Source of the DNA: Desarmillaria ectypa
Taxonomy: Eukaryota; Basidiomycota; Agaricomycetes; Agaricales; Physalacriaceae
Direction of reading: 5' to 3'
Length of the DNA stretch: 64,000 bases
NCBI GenBank assembly: GCA_030407005.1
Contig: JAUDYN010000003.1
Location: 3,348,001 to 3,412,000, forward strand
This document shows, in pieces, positions 1 through 9,350 of the stretch. Positions within the stretch are counted from its first letter, which is position 1. The number at the start of each line of letters is the position of its first letter. The position numbers and the translations under genes were made by a program. The notes beneath the pieces were generated by a model, which was given only the letters and a program-made list of their open reading frames with translations, did not search any database and was not told the origin of the DNA.

Positions 1-2406
1 ATATATGCTCGCCATAAGACGAACCAAGGACATCACAGTTGGGCTTGTCTGAATGGTTTAGATACCTCGTTTCGTTCCCTCGGCGTGCGGCATCCAAGGT
101 TAGTGACGAGTTCAGCTCAAAGTTATAATTGAGCCCTGTGTACTTGTTGAGGATATTGGACCTCTGAGAGCTTTCCTCCGAGCTAAGATTCCGGATCTCG
201 CCAACGTACTCTGAAGGGCAAAAGTGTGTGATTTAAAAATCTACTCGGAAGCGGAGCCATTAGACCTACCGCCGATGTAGGTCCAGGCTCTCAATTCCCT
301 TATCGCAAAAGCACCGAGACCGTACTTGGCTGGCTTGGTAGGTTGAATTTTGATATTCTAGGGGTCATCAGTAGAACCGGAATGAATACACGTCAAGGAT
401 TCTTACTTTTCTTTGGTTTCTCTGTATCCTCATATTCTGACACTTGTTCTTATGCCTCGCTCCTACGGGAAAGTAAAAATAGGTAGAAATGCTTTCTCAC
501 TGGCACGCCGGCTGACCTCTGAGGTAATCAATTAGTACGCATGAAATAGTGCCAGGAAGCAGAGCAGGCCTGACCGGGCATCACATTTGACACACAACTC
601 AGGATCGCATTCCCTGCCTGCCTCAATACAAGGGCAGTCAGCTGTCAAGCAGTGATCCATGACTAGTTCATGGGAACATTTACAACCCTTTCTTCGACGG
701 GGACCTTTGGTTGATGAGACCTGCTTTTGATATTCTTCGAAGTGGGATTTATCTTACATTTCAAGCTGCAACGACAGTTCCGCTGGCAATGGTGAGATTT
801 CAGGTGACATTGGCATTCAGAAGTTTGGTCGCATGGTCCGCTATGTGAACATGGAGGAAGGCTAAGCACCCATTCAGAGATATGAACAAGTTATCAGGGG
901 AGGGCGGCACGTACGGCGTAAATTTGCAAGCACTCCCGTCATCCACTTGGAATCGCTGTTAAAGACCGCATACATATATATGAAAAGGATCGCTTGCCGA
1001 AAACTAGAGGCACATGTCGACGCCTTTCCTCGAGGATTTGCTCTTTCAGGATTTTCTCGTCGGGAAACATTCTTGTCCGGTAAATGAATACCTTTGGAGA
1101 GTTAGCAGCATCTTATAACGAATCGGAAGCCAACCTCTAGACACGGTTTGCGGCAGATGACTGCAAGGGCACAAGGTGACATGTCGGCATCAACCTTGAG
1201 AACGCTCTCGAGGAATTCTACATCGTCAGGATCATTCCAATGTACACCTTCCTGTTTCAAGTTCAGACTTGCATGAGAGGCGCTGATATGCAGAAAGGCA
1301 CTATGTACCATTACTCCGTCCTGTGTTTCGTCAAAACTTCGAAAGCAAAGCTCGCCGCAGGGTTCCCCATCCTTTAGCTTGAAGCCTGCTTTAGTAAGTG
1401 TAGGCTTGGAGACTTCGAATGGAGGCACAGCGTCTATGTACTCAAGGTTACTAATAGAGAAGGTAAAATGCACTAGTATCACTCACAGTTATGTACCCTG
1501 CAGTTCATGACAAGGCAATTGATGTGCGAGCAGAATCGTGAACTAGAAAGATTGATGCTATGATAAATATCGTCTTTATCAGACAACCTCTCCAGACCAA
1601 GGGTAGGGAGATCGGTCAGGGCGGTACCCGGCCAAAATAGGATATCTCTAAACGAGGGGGGTGGTTAGGTGATTTCGGGATGAAACTCAAGTCAGACCTT
1701 TGAGACGCCTCCCGGAGAAGGCCGGAAGGACCTGAGGCTCCAACTTTATTATGGAGGATTCCAAGGGTATCTATGGTATAGAGAGAAAGTCTCAGGTCGC
1801 CGTAATGAAGTCGTCTCGCCACTTCAAGTTCAATGACATCAACTGAATATAAATCAATCAGAGGTAAAGGTATTCTCGAGACAGATGTCCATACATACAA
1901 TCAGGGTCTTTGAAATCTTCTGTCTGCCATGCAAAATTTCGAAACGGTTTCAAGTGTTCTGGATTCAAAAACTTCTCTAGCGGAAAGGCTTCATCGTCCG
2001 CGTAAGGAACGAAACGAAGCACCTCATCAGAATTGAAAGAAGTGGATCCTCCAGCATTCCTCGAGTCCGGGGTGCACATTTCGTATTTCAATGGATGCTG
2101 AAACTCGAGGGCGATCCGCGTTTGAATTTCAACACACGGAACTTTATAACGATCTCGAATCGATCTGTCGGGATCGAACGACCGTATCAGGAAACTCTGA
2201 TCGTCGGTATCATCGTCTTCATCCATCACGGAAGATAACTGGTCGTCGACCTTGAAAAAATCATCATCCCATCCTTCACTGTCGTCCGATTCCGCATCGG
2301 CAGCGAGGTACTGAATGTAGGTGCGAGTATCGTCTTGCTCCCAAGCGTAAAACTCGTCAAAAACTCGTTTATAGACGCTCAGAGCGGCATCGAGGCGGTC
2401 GTCCAT
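1..2406 (-). CDS. E(z)/EZH2-like histone H3K27 methyltransferase, C-terminus cut by window edge
   Basis: Predicted catalytic subunit of a Polycomb (PRC2-like) complex that methylates histone H3 Lys27 in the nucleus. Read right to left: an acidic N-terminal part (about 2406-1905), a Cys-rich stretch with a C..C...C..H pattern (about 1560-1490), a block ending SPCALAVICRKPC (about 1110-1250), a Cys-rich CXC/pre-SET part beginning CSHSGPCDQTSECQC (about 740-860) and continuing CECDPELC-like Cys pairs (about 560-700), then the SET domain with YGLGAFAIREL, YVGEIRN and the diagnostic RYLNHSDKPNC (NHS motif) near the left edge. At least seven short introns. I place the start at 2406 (MDDRLDAALS) because the paralog at 32878 begins MDIDRDAALS; an in-frame ATG also exists at 2460. 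The end of SET lies outside the window. SET and CXC order and motifs make the family call firm; target and complex are inferred from the family. Confidence 0.85.
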
Positions 2407-3503
2407 CAAGTGAAGACGAGTTCGACGGTGGAGAACAAGGTTAGAGTTTTGAGTTCCCACGCGCGCGAGGTTTTGATTTCTCCGGCAGACATTAGTGAAC
2501 CGTGATCACGGCGTTAAGGCGCTTAGCAATAGACTTTCTAGCTAACCAGAGCGAATCACTAAGGGGGTCTCGCCAATACTAGGATCAATCGTTAGATGTG
2601 AAAGGTGGAAACAGGATTCGGTATCCTCGTCTCAGATGGAGTCCGTCTGCCGGAGGCTCAGCCGACGCATTATTCTGTCACGGCTCGGCTCGGCTTGAGG
2701 ACTGTCGAGGTTCGAGTCCAAGTTGAAAGAGTATTTTTCGTCATTCACACAACTTGTAGCATATACATTGAATATTAATATTGAAAGTCAGATTATAAGT
2801 TTCTGGGAAATACATACACTGTGACCCACCGGTGTTTCTTAGGCAGGGCTAGTATACTTTGTTTTCTGTCATTTCTTCGCCGTTTCCATCCAAGTTCTCA
2901 GTTTTGATCACCGTTTTTTTTTTTTTTTTTTTTGGTGGTCATCGTACCCAAAGAATCAAAAGGATTATTAGTGTACCCCAATAATTGTCCTACTTGCATC
3001 ATTATCTCTAGTGGGATTCCCTGGGCTCATGCCACAGGTTTTGTTCGCTGGGCAACCGAGGTTCCCCCCACCCCTCAAATACGCAAATTTCGGATAAAGG
3101 TTTACACCCTCCGAAATAACCTAGGTAAGTAAAGGCTTCCGTGGCCTGCGAGCGTATATTGCTGCTTGCTGCAACACGACCCAAAAATAGTCCTGTGGCA
3201 GTACCTTGTCTATCGACAGCTTGCTTCATACACAGGATAGTAACGAGACTAGCCCAAAAGGACCAGCAGAATTTTATCCGCTAGGATGAATCCTACCTAG
3301 CCCACAACCTGGGTTGCCATACAGACGCATGAACAATAGAAAATTATGGATCTCAAGCCCTTTGACATAACACACACTAGCTTTTACACGTCTTGTACAT
3401 ATCTGTTCGAACTGTCATACATCCAAATAAATCAAGTGTGGTATCATGATTGTTCCATCAACTAAACATACAAATACAGTGCGCTCCAAACGTCCCCGGC
3501 CTG
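2407..3503. other. Intergenic, about 1.1 kb
   Basis: Upstream flank of the E(z)-like gene and downstream flank of the seven-TM gene. It holds a run of 18 T residues at about 2917-2934. Short ORFs here show no family motif. Nothing else recognised. Confidence 0.5.
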
Positions 3504-4834
3504 CTATCTGGTACCGGCCTCTACGTCCTGGTTTGACGCAGAAACGGGTTTATATATGTCAGATTCATTGGAAATCGTAGGGATGGCGCTCGTCTCAGCC
3601 GTCCACCGGGAGCAGGACGACAAGTGATTCAATGGAACGACATTACTGGGTCCACTCCTTTGGTAAGATGCTCGTCTGAATTGCATTGATGATGTATTGA
3701 GGTCTGTGCTTTTACTCCAAGCCCTTCCACTGACAACCCTCATTATGATAAGCAAAGGTGCAATTCCCTGTACACCCATTAATAAAGAAGAGTTGGATGT
3801 AACTCAGACGAGTGACGAACCTGTATTTGACCCAGAGGTGGAAGTAATATGTTCTGAACCCAACTGTCACGAGCATAAGTGATCAAAAATGCTAGTGCCC
3901 ATGCAGAATACAGCGAAGCCGACTCGACCAGGATCGCAACGATAGATGCGTAGTGTGTTCCGTGACTGGAACCTATAATCGCTTTAACTTGTCTGCGTAT
4001 TACGAGAAGTCGGATGATGATCAAGCAGGTAAAAATGATGTTGAGGGACACGGATAGCGTCCAGTACGCGATACCGAAGCGGATGGTCGAATGAGCCCAA
4101 AAGCTCTCCTCAGCTTGGGAGAGGGAAACGAGAAGGCCGACAGAGGTACCTGCAGACCGAAGGTTCAGCACTTGAGTAAAAGCCCCGAGAATTCCTGACG
4201 AACCTATTCCGGCCAAAAAAATGATAGCGGGAACAATGGCAACCCAGATACTGCGGTTATATATGATGAAAAATCGATACAGCTGTGACCACGACAAGTT
4301 CAGTATGCATTTGATCCGTCAGCTGTAAGCACGTACGACAAGGCCATCGGCAAACCAGCCCAAAGAGGTATAACTGTTACAAGCGTCACCATAGCGCCAT
4401 ATGTATCATAATGAAAACGACAGACCAGGTGAAGCACATTAGATTTATTGGTGTTGCGTAAAAGTCGATAGTAAAAGCGTTGGGACCGCCAGGGTAATTC
4501 CGGTAATCGATGTATGTCATTTGAGTGAATTTCTGGTTTCCTCCAACCCCTACAGTTGCTAGTGCTAAAACCGTGGTGACATATATCCATAACCACCATT
4601 GCGTCGTTCCCCGCCGTGCACGCATAGATAAAAGACCGGAATAACATTGGATGGCCATAGTGAAGAGAATCCCTAGGTCTCGGTCACATATGATTGGCTA
4701 ATTGACGGAGAAACTGCTTTACCGTAAGCAACTAAGGAAAGCGCCATGCCATTAAGATTGGACCGCTCCACCCATAAATCAGCCGTCGATTCTCCGGCGG
4801 GCGCGTAAGACGGCTCAAGGCGGGGACCCGTCAT
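3504..4834 (-). CDS. Seven-TM membrane protein, agaric RNYPGGPNAF family (copy 1)
   Basis: Multi-pass membrane protein of unknown function. Start at 4834 (MTGPRLEPSYAPAGEST) matches the start of the paralog at 24299. Exons encode several hydrophobic helices (for example WWLWIYVTTVLALATVGVGG, SIWVAIVPAIIFLAGIG, IAYWTLSVSLNIIFTCLIII, YASIVAILVESASLYSAWAL) and the family signature TYIDYRNYPGGPNAFT near 4480-4520, followed by a polar cytosolic tail ending VEAGTR. The overall plan resembles G-protein-coupled-receptor-like proteins that are abundant in Agaricomycetes. Its copy lies beside the second RiPP locus, so it may belong to the duplicated unit; a role in sensing or export of the peptide is only a guess. 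At least four introns. Confidence 0.75.
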
Positions 4835-6077
4835 GGTCGTTGAAAATATCTAGGTAATGGAAGAAAGGACCGAATTATCGAAGCTTCAAGCCCCGAAAGA
4901 GATATAAGTGGTGCGCGAATAGCGACTGGACGGACGATGGCCAGGTCGATGTCCAGCTATCAGATGAGTATTTCGAAGAGAAGACCAGGACGAGAGATAT
5001 TCACTGGAGTGGCATCGAATCGTGACGTGTCTTCAACATGTGGAATTGGCCTTGTCGATATAAGAAGAGCCCCAGACGGAACGTAACGGTCCAGCCAACT
5101 TCTGACCGAGCGGCGTTGACATCATATCCAAAAGTCATCACCGTCAAGCATACTGATATAGAATCCCTTCCAACATCTGCCATGGTAAATTGACTATGGT
5201 TATCTTCGGTTTTGCGATAGCCATTACGCTTGCTGTTGGTCCACAGCAGCTGAACGTGTCCCAGTGGCATACAAATTTTCCGTTGTGTCTGTTATCCTAT
5301 TCGGGGCGTCGTGCGTTCTAGTAGATGATGGGCAAATGTAATCTGTCAAACGATAGATGTATGATTACCGGAAGAAGGCTCAATCGCTGGTCCCCAAAGG
5401 GATATCAAAACGTGACCTGATGCATCCCGCCGCATCCTCATTCGAGGAAGAAATATAATGGTTCCGAGCCGGATATTGTTGTTGAGTGATTAATTTCCAT
5501 CCACGCCTATGATTGCGGGCATAGGACCCAGAGTGCGCCACAGATGAATGATAGGTATTTGAACGTTCCATGGACTAGCGTAGGGTTCCGCATAACTGGG
5601 TTTCCTTGGCTCCCTCCAGCCCTGGTGAACTCTGTCACTAAATTCAGGGCGCTCAGGGAGTACAAGATAAACTTGGCTTCGAATACCGCCGTCTTCGGTT
5701 AGTTATGCCCGGGGATATTTTGTGGATAAATTAGGATGCCGTTATGCGGGTGGCACGACAGTGAGGATGTCCGCCACGACAGTCCGCCTTCCAGTCGAAG
5801 AGTGATATTGATGGGGGAAGACCTGCTGTGATATTCGGGAGCCTTCACTGCCACGGCGAGGAACGACTTTTATGAAAAAACATAGATAGATTCAAAGTCA
5901 GAGCAGCGCGCCGGTCACTTTCCGTTGTATCCTTCATGTTGGGCTCTCAGGCGCTCAGAATCATTGAAGGCCATGTAGGGTTCAAGTACAACAAGGTCAG
6001 AGCGCAAAAAATAAATAAATTATATATCCTAATTAATCGAATGTTCGGGATATCCCGATCCCGCCCCCTCACAGCCC
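4835..6077. other. Intergenic, about 1.2 kb
   Basis: Region between the seven-TM gene and the UstYa-like gene, both transcribed leftward. ORFs of 60-90 codons occur but none has a recognisable motif or a paralog in the window. I see no RNA gene or repeat. Confidence 0.45.
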
Positions 6078-6759
6078 TCAGCTTTCTGACGGTCGCTCCG
6101 AATTTCGACTCGTCGTAGCATTCAAGTTTCTTTCCATCTCCTCGTATACTTTTGACCAGTCTTTGCAGACATGTGTTGCCCCCACTCGCTTGATTTCGTA
6201 GTTTCGAGTTAACATATCCGCCGGCTCGAGCGTAAGGTCGGGATTGCAGAGAATCATTTGTCGGAGGTACGTGAGACAGTGCTGCATGTGCCCTCGCATT
6301 CCTGCATCATGGTGCCCCTCCATGGCCAACCGTATTGTTCGCAAACAATGTAGCTGATGCCACATTGATAGTGCAAACCGCCTTTTCTCCTCACCCAGGC
6401 GTAGATACCCAAAACCGTACGCCGCGGAAGACGCCCACTCCTCGCGGTCGTCAAGTCCTGAAATCCCGTAGTGTCGACTCTCCTCCATCGTGAGGAGCAC
6501 GTCAGGAATGTCGAGTGGCAAAAGTTCTGGGAAGTCATTATCTATGAAGGCTTCGACATGTCCTAGGTCAAGGCATTCCTCTGCGACATACAAATGGATG
6601 CTTACTGTAGGTTTCATTATTAGAACTCTTTTCTATGTCAATCATCTCGAAAATATGAGTCGAGACGCTGTGAAAGAGCGTGGTTGTCGAGAAAAGAAGA
6701 ATAAAGGCGCTGACTGCGAACATAGCCATGCATCTCCGCCTTTGCGACTGCAACATCAT
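6078..6759 (-). CDS. UstYa/DUF3328-family oxidase, type A (RiPP locus 1)
   Basis: Probable RiPP-tailoring oxidase of the UstYa family, which in ascomycete ustiloxin-type pathways oxidises or cyclises the core peptide in the secretory route. Exon 1 6606-6759 and exon 2 6078-6562 give 212 residues. The N-terminus is a short basic stretch (QSQRRR) followed by one membrane helix (AMFAVSAFILLFSTTTLFHS), so a type II membrane protein with a lumenal domain. The lumenal domain carries both family HxxHC motifs: WHQLHCL and HMQHCLTYLRQMILC, followed by NPDLTLEP and a late HVCKDW. Closest relative in the window is 19506-20182. It is divergent from the type B gene at 7190 across a 430-bp shared upstream region. 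The exact reaction is unknown. Confidence 0.88.
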
Positions 6760-7189
6760 GGATGTAGGTTCTCATTCGAAGATCCTGGAGCTCAATGGTA
6801 AATATTAATCAAATCGATCAAAACCCGTGTTGAATCTTAACAGATCCAATAATAGGGCCTGATTACGGCCCTTAGCATGCCAGTCGTTCCAGCAAGACCT
6901 GTATTCTGATGTTAACCTGTTCGCCAGGATTCACTATATCAGGAAATTGGTTTAATTCCTTTCGTTGTCTCGACCACAAAATATTGACACAATGCTTCCA
7001 CCGCAGCGAACATTGAGATGCCCAGTCTACTGCACGTCGACAACGCGGTCAAGAACCGAAAGGAAGCAAACGAAGTGGCAGAGGAATTTTTATGACATAT
7101 CAAATATAAGCCGCTGAGTGAGGAGTCTTGGCTAACCTTTCAAACTTGCCTTCGTACTTATTCCATTCTTCGACTCTCGACCGGTAGTC
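6760..7189. promoter_or_regulatory. Shared divergent upstream region of UstYa A1/B1
   Basis: A 430-bp stretch separates the two start codons of the divergent oxidase pair and should contain both promoters. The same arrangement (356 bp) occurs at 20183-20538. I could not pick out a shared motif by eye. Confidence 0.45.
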
Positions 7190-7827
7190 ATGCGGGGTCA
7201 GTACAAAGCGTTAATCGCTATCATACCAGCATCTGTCTGCGGGTATCTTTTGATGAGAGGTGCCTTTGCGACATCTCAGCAACCTGATATCTCAGCAGAT
7301 ACCTGTAAGCCATCATTTCCTTCATTCAGTGCGATGAATGTTGAACAGGGTCACCAGGGAAAGTTTTGACCGGCTCTGTTGCTGTTTGGGACATCGGTCC
7401 TCTTCCATCCGTCATTATGGATCTCGAGAACACAGTCAATTACCAGCTGAACTCAACAGCGTATAATAATGCGCAATGGTCAGCTTTAGCACCGGGCGGA
7501 GGAATTGTCTATCTCGGCCCCAATCGCACCCCATACCTTCCATCCTTCTTCCACCAACTTCGTTGTCTAGATATTATTCGATTGTTCTATGTCGCTCAAG
7601 AGCAGGACGTGGACAACCAGGATGCCAAGGAAGCTGCGGCGGCTAGACACTGTCTAAATTACCTTCGTCAGATGCTCTTCTGTCGCTCTGATCTCAATCT
7701 CGAAAGCGTCATTTCAGGCGACCTTGATCATCATGCTGTTGCCGGCCGTCGTACGCAAACCTGTCGGGATTGGAGGGCTGTCTATGAAGCATTGGAAAAG
7801 AATTCGGCAATTAAGGGAAGCGTGTAG
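7190..7827 (+). CDS. UstYa/DUF3328-family protein, type B with altered His motifs (RiPP locus 1)
   Basis: Second UstYa-like protein of the locus. Exon 1 7190-7304, intron 7305-7348, exon 2 7349-7827, 197 residues. A short cytosolic start (MRGQYKA) is followed by a membrane helix (LIAIIPASVCGYLLM), then a lumenal domain with SVAVWDIGPLP, GGGIVYLGPNRTPYLPSFFHQLRCL and ARHCLNYLRQMLFCRSDLNLES and a late TCRDWRAVYE. In place of the family HxxHC motifs it has HQLRC and a second motif in which the first His is Ala (AARHC). The same changes occur in the copy at 20539, so they are not random decay. It may be a non-catalytic or differently active partner of the type A protein; UstYa and UstYb are both needed in ustiloxin biosynthesis, which fits a paired role. 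Confidence 0.87.
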
Positions 7828-8259
7828 CATGTACTAGACAGGCAATAACGAGAGAAGAGCGCCCACAATTCGTCTCGTTCTTTTCTTGAACCCACGCCGC
7901 AATAATATTTGACTTCATGATTGTCAGTTTATCCTACAGTTATGAAAAGTGAAATAGATGTGTGAGTTTCTGCATATTCTTCTCGCGGTATTGACACGCG
8001 GTCCTCCTTTTTTTAGAATCCTTCATTGCGTCGCGATCGACAAGGTAAATTTTGTGATTGCTTAAATAATTTGACAGTCCGGGAGGCCGATACCTAGTAT
8101 TCGACTTCCATAGATATGGATACCACAACCTCGGTGGCAACATACGTACTGGCAGGCGCTTCTTAAGACGATTGCCCAACGAATGCGGTCTAATAATAAT
8201 ATCCCGGAAAGTCATTCATTACTCGGATATACCATTTTTATGTTACCGAAATATCCCTA

Positions 8260-8275
8260 AGGAAAGGATAAAAGG
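8260..8275 (+). promoter_or_regulatory. 16-bp element shared by both precursor promoters
   Basis: The sequence AGGAAAGGATAAAAGG lies 79 bp before the precursor 1 start codon and recurs exactly at 21595-21610, 31 bp before the precursor 2 start. GATAAAAG is TATA-like, so it could be the core promoter element plus a flanking binding site. Confidence 0.5.
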
Positions 8276-8354
8276 TGTATATTATACCCAGTCAAATAAC
8301 TCATACACTACTCTATAACACAACTACTTGTTACTCTTCTCATTACTTAGCAAC

Positions 8355-9080
8355 ATGAAACTGTCCTTGATCAATGTCATCTTGTTTGCTGCTTTTGTAC
8401 ATGCTGTGCCTGGTATGTTTACAGTTTAACGATGAACCACGACGCTGACATAGTTTTCTTAGTACCCAGTAAGCAGAACACGTAGATTGAGTCTCTGTCC
8501 GAACTGACAAAACTCTATTGTATTACAGGCGTTGACGTTCCTGCCTCGATGGAAGGGCTCACCCCAGCATCCCCTGACACTGCCTTTAGACGAAGTCAGT
8601 GACCCAAATGTTCTTCAAAGACTTACTTATCATTCATCATAGGCGTTGACGTTCCCGCCTCTATGGAAGGGCTCACCGGGGCATCCCCCGACACTGCTTT
8701 TAGACGTGGTCAGAGCGGCCTAAATTTGGAATCCTGCGCTTTGACTAACTGACTGCTTCTTGATCATAGGCGTTGACGTCCCTACCTCGATGGAAGGACT
8801 CGCGGGAGAAACCCCAGATGTTGCATTCAAGCGAGGTGAATGCCCAAAATTGGAAACGAGTATTGGAGCTCAGGGCTGACGGACACTGTATCACAGGTGT
8901 CGATGTCCCCGCCTCAATGGAAGGACTTACGGGTGCCTCTCCAGAGACTGCTTTCAAACGAAGTCAGCTACCTAATTTTGGCAATTGTGTTTTCCGAGGG
9001 ACTGAAGTACTGTTGTAGGTATTGATGTACCCACTTCAATGGAAGGACTCGCCGGGGAAAACCCGGATACTGCCTTCTAG
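8355..9080 (+). CDS. Secreted Kex2-processed repeat RiPP precursor 1 (five units)
   Basis: Predicted peptide precursor of a UstYa-type RiPP. Seven exons: 8355-8412, 8454-8468, 8529-8594, 8643-8708, 8770-8835, 8897-8962 and 9019-9080, giving 132 residues. Residues 1-19 (MKLSLINVILFAAFVHAVP) are a clear signal peptide. They are followed by five units of the form VDVPASMEGLTGASPDTAF, each preceded by Ser or Gly; four units end in RR or KR and the fifth ends at a stop codon. Kex2-type cleavage after the dibasic sites would release peptides of about 20 residues. Every inner unit is exactly one 66-nt exon with phase-1 introns of 48-61 bp. Retaining any of the introns between units brings in an in-frame stop. 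Upstream neighbours are two UstYa-type genes. The first acceptor could alternatively be at 8462. No similarity outside the window could be tested. Confidence 0.85.
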
Positions 9081-9084
9081 CGAG
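8529..9084 (+). repeat. Five tandem repeat-exon units (66-nt exon plus 48-61-nt intron)
   Basis: Units start at 8529, 8643, 8770, 8897 and 9019, with periods of 114, 127, 127 and 122 bp. Exon parts are nearly identical, while the intron parts have diverged except for the donors, four of which begin GTCAG or GTCGG. The pattern points to duplication of whole exon-intron modules. The fifth unit keeps the full 66-nt footprint to 9084 but carries TAG where the others have AAG or AGA. Confidence 0.85.
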
Positions 9085-9196
9085 GTCGGTAGGAGCAGTT
9101 CGATGCATAATTCAACGTTGACCAAAACATGTTGTCACAGGTTGCGGCCTTCCGCTGCTGCAGAGCCGAAATATGTTGATGTCCTTTCAAGAGTAG
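9085..9196 (+). pseudogene. Vestigial 3' exon of precursor 1
   Basis: After the stop in unit 5, a donor-like GTCGGT (9085) and an acceptor TTGTCACAG (ending 9140) bracket a 56-bp intron-like stretch in the same phase as the other introns. A short open frame of 17 codons follows, ending at TAG 9194-9196. This suggests the gene once had another terminal exon and was shortened by a nonsense change at 9078-9080. Confidence 0.4.
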
Positions 9197-9350
9197 AGCC
9201 TAGAGTAGAAACGATGCAATCATTACTATAGTACTTGGATAATATATGTGTTCAACAACGGATACATGGCTTAGCTTCTGCTAGTGTTTCAGAGAAGGAT
9301 CCTGATAGGTTGAGTTAGCTGGGGAGGTAGAAGAAGAAAGACTCCGAGGT

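Noticed and set aside
2640..2725. GGTTCGAGTCC, a tRNA B-box match
   Set aside because: No A-box or pairing acceptor stem at the right distance.
8840..9025. Plus-strand ORFs overlapping precursor 1 in other frames
   Set aside because: They run through the introns; the repeat frame with signal peptide and Kex2 sites is far better supported.
8529..9084. CRISPR-like array, because of regular 114-127-bp repeats
   Set aside because: Repeat part is coding with phase-1 splice borders in a eukaryotic gene; spacing and lengths do not fit CRISPR.
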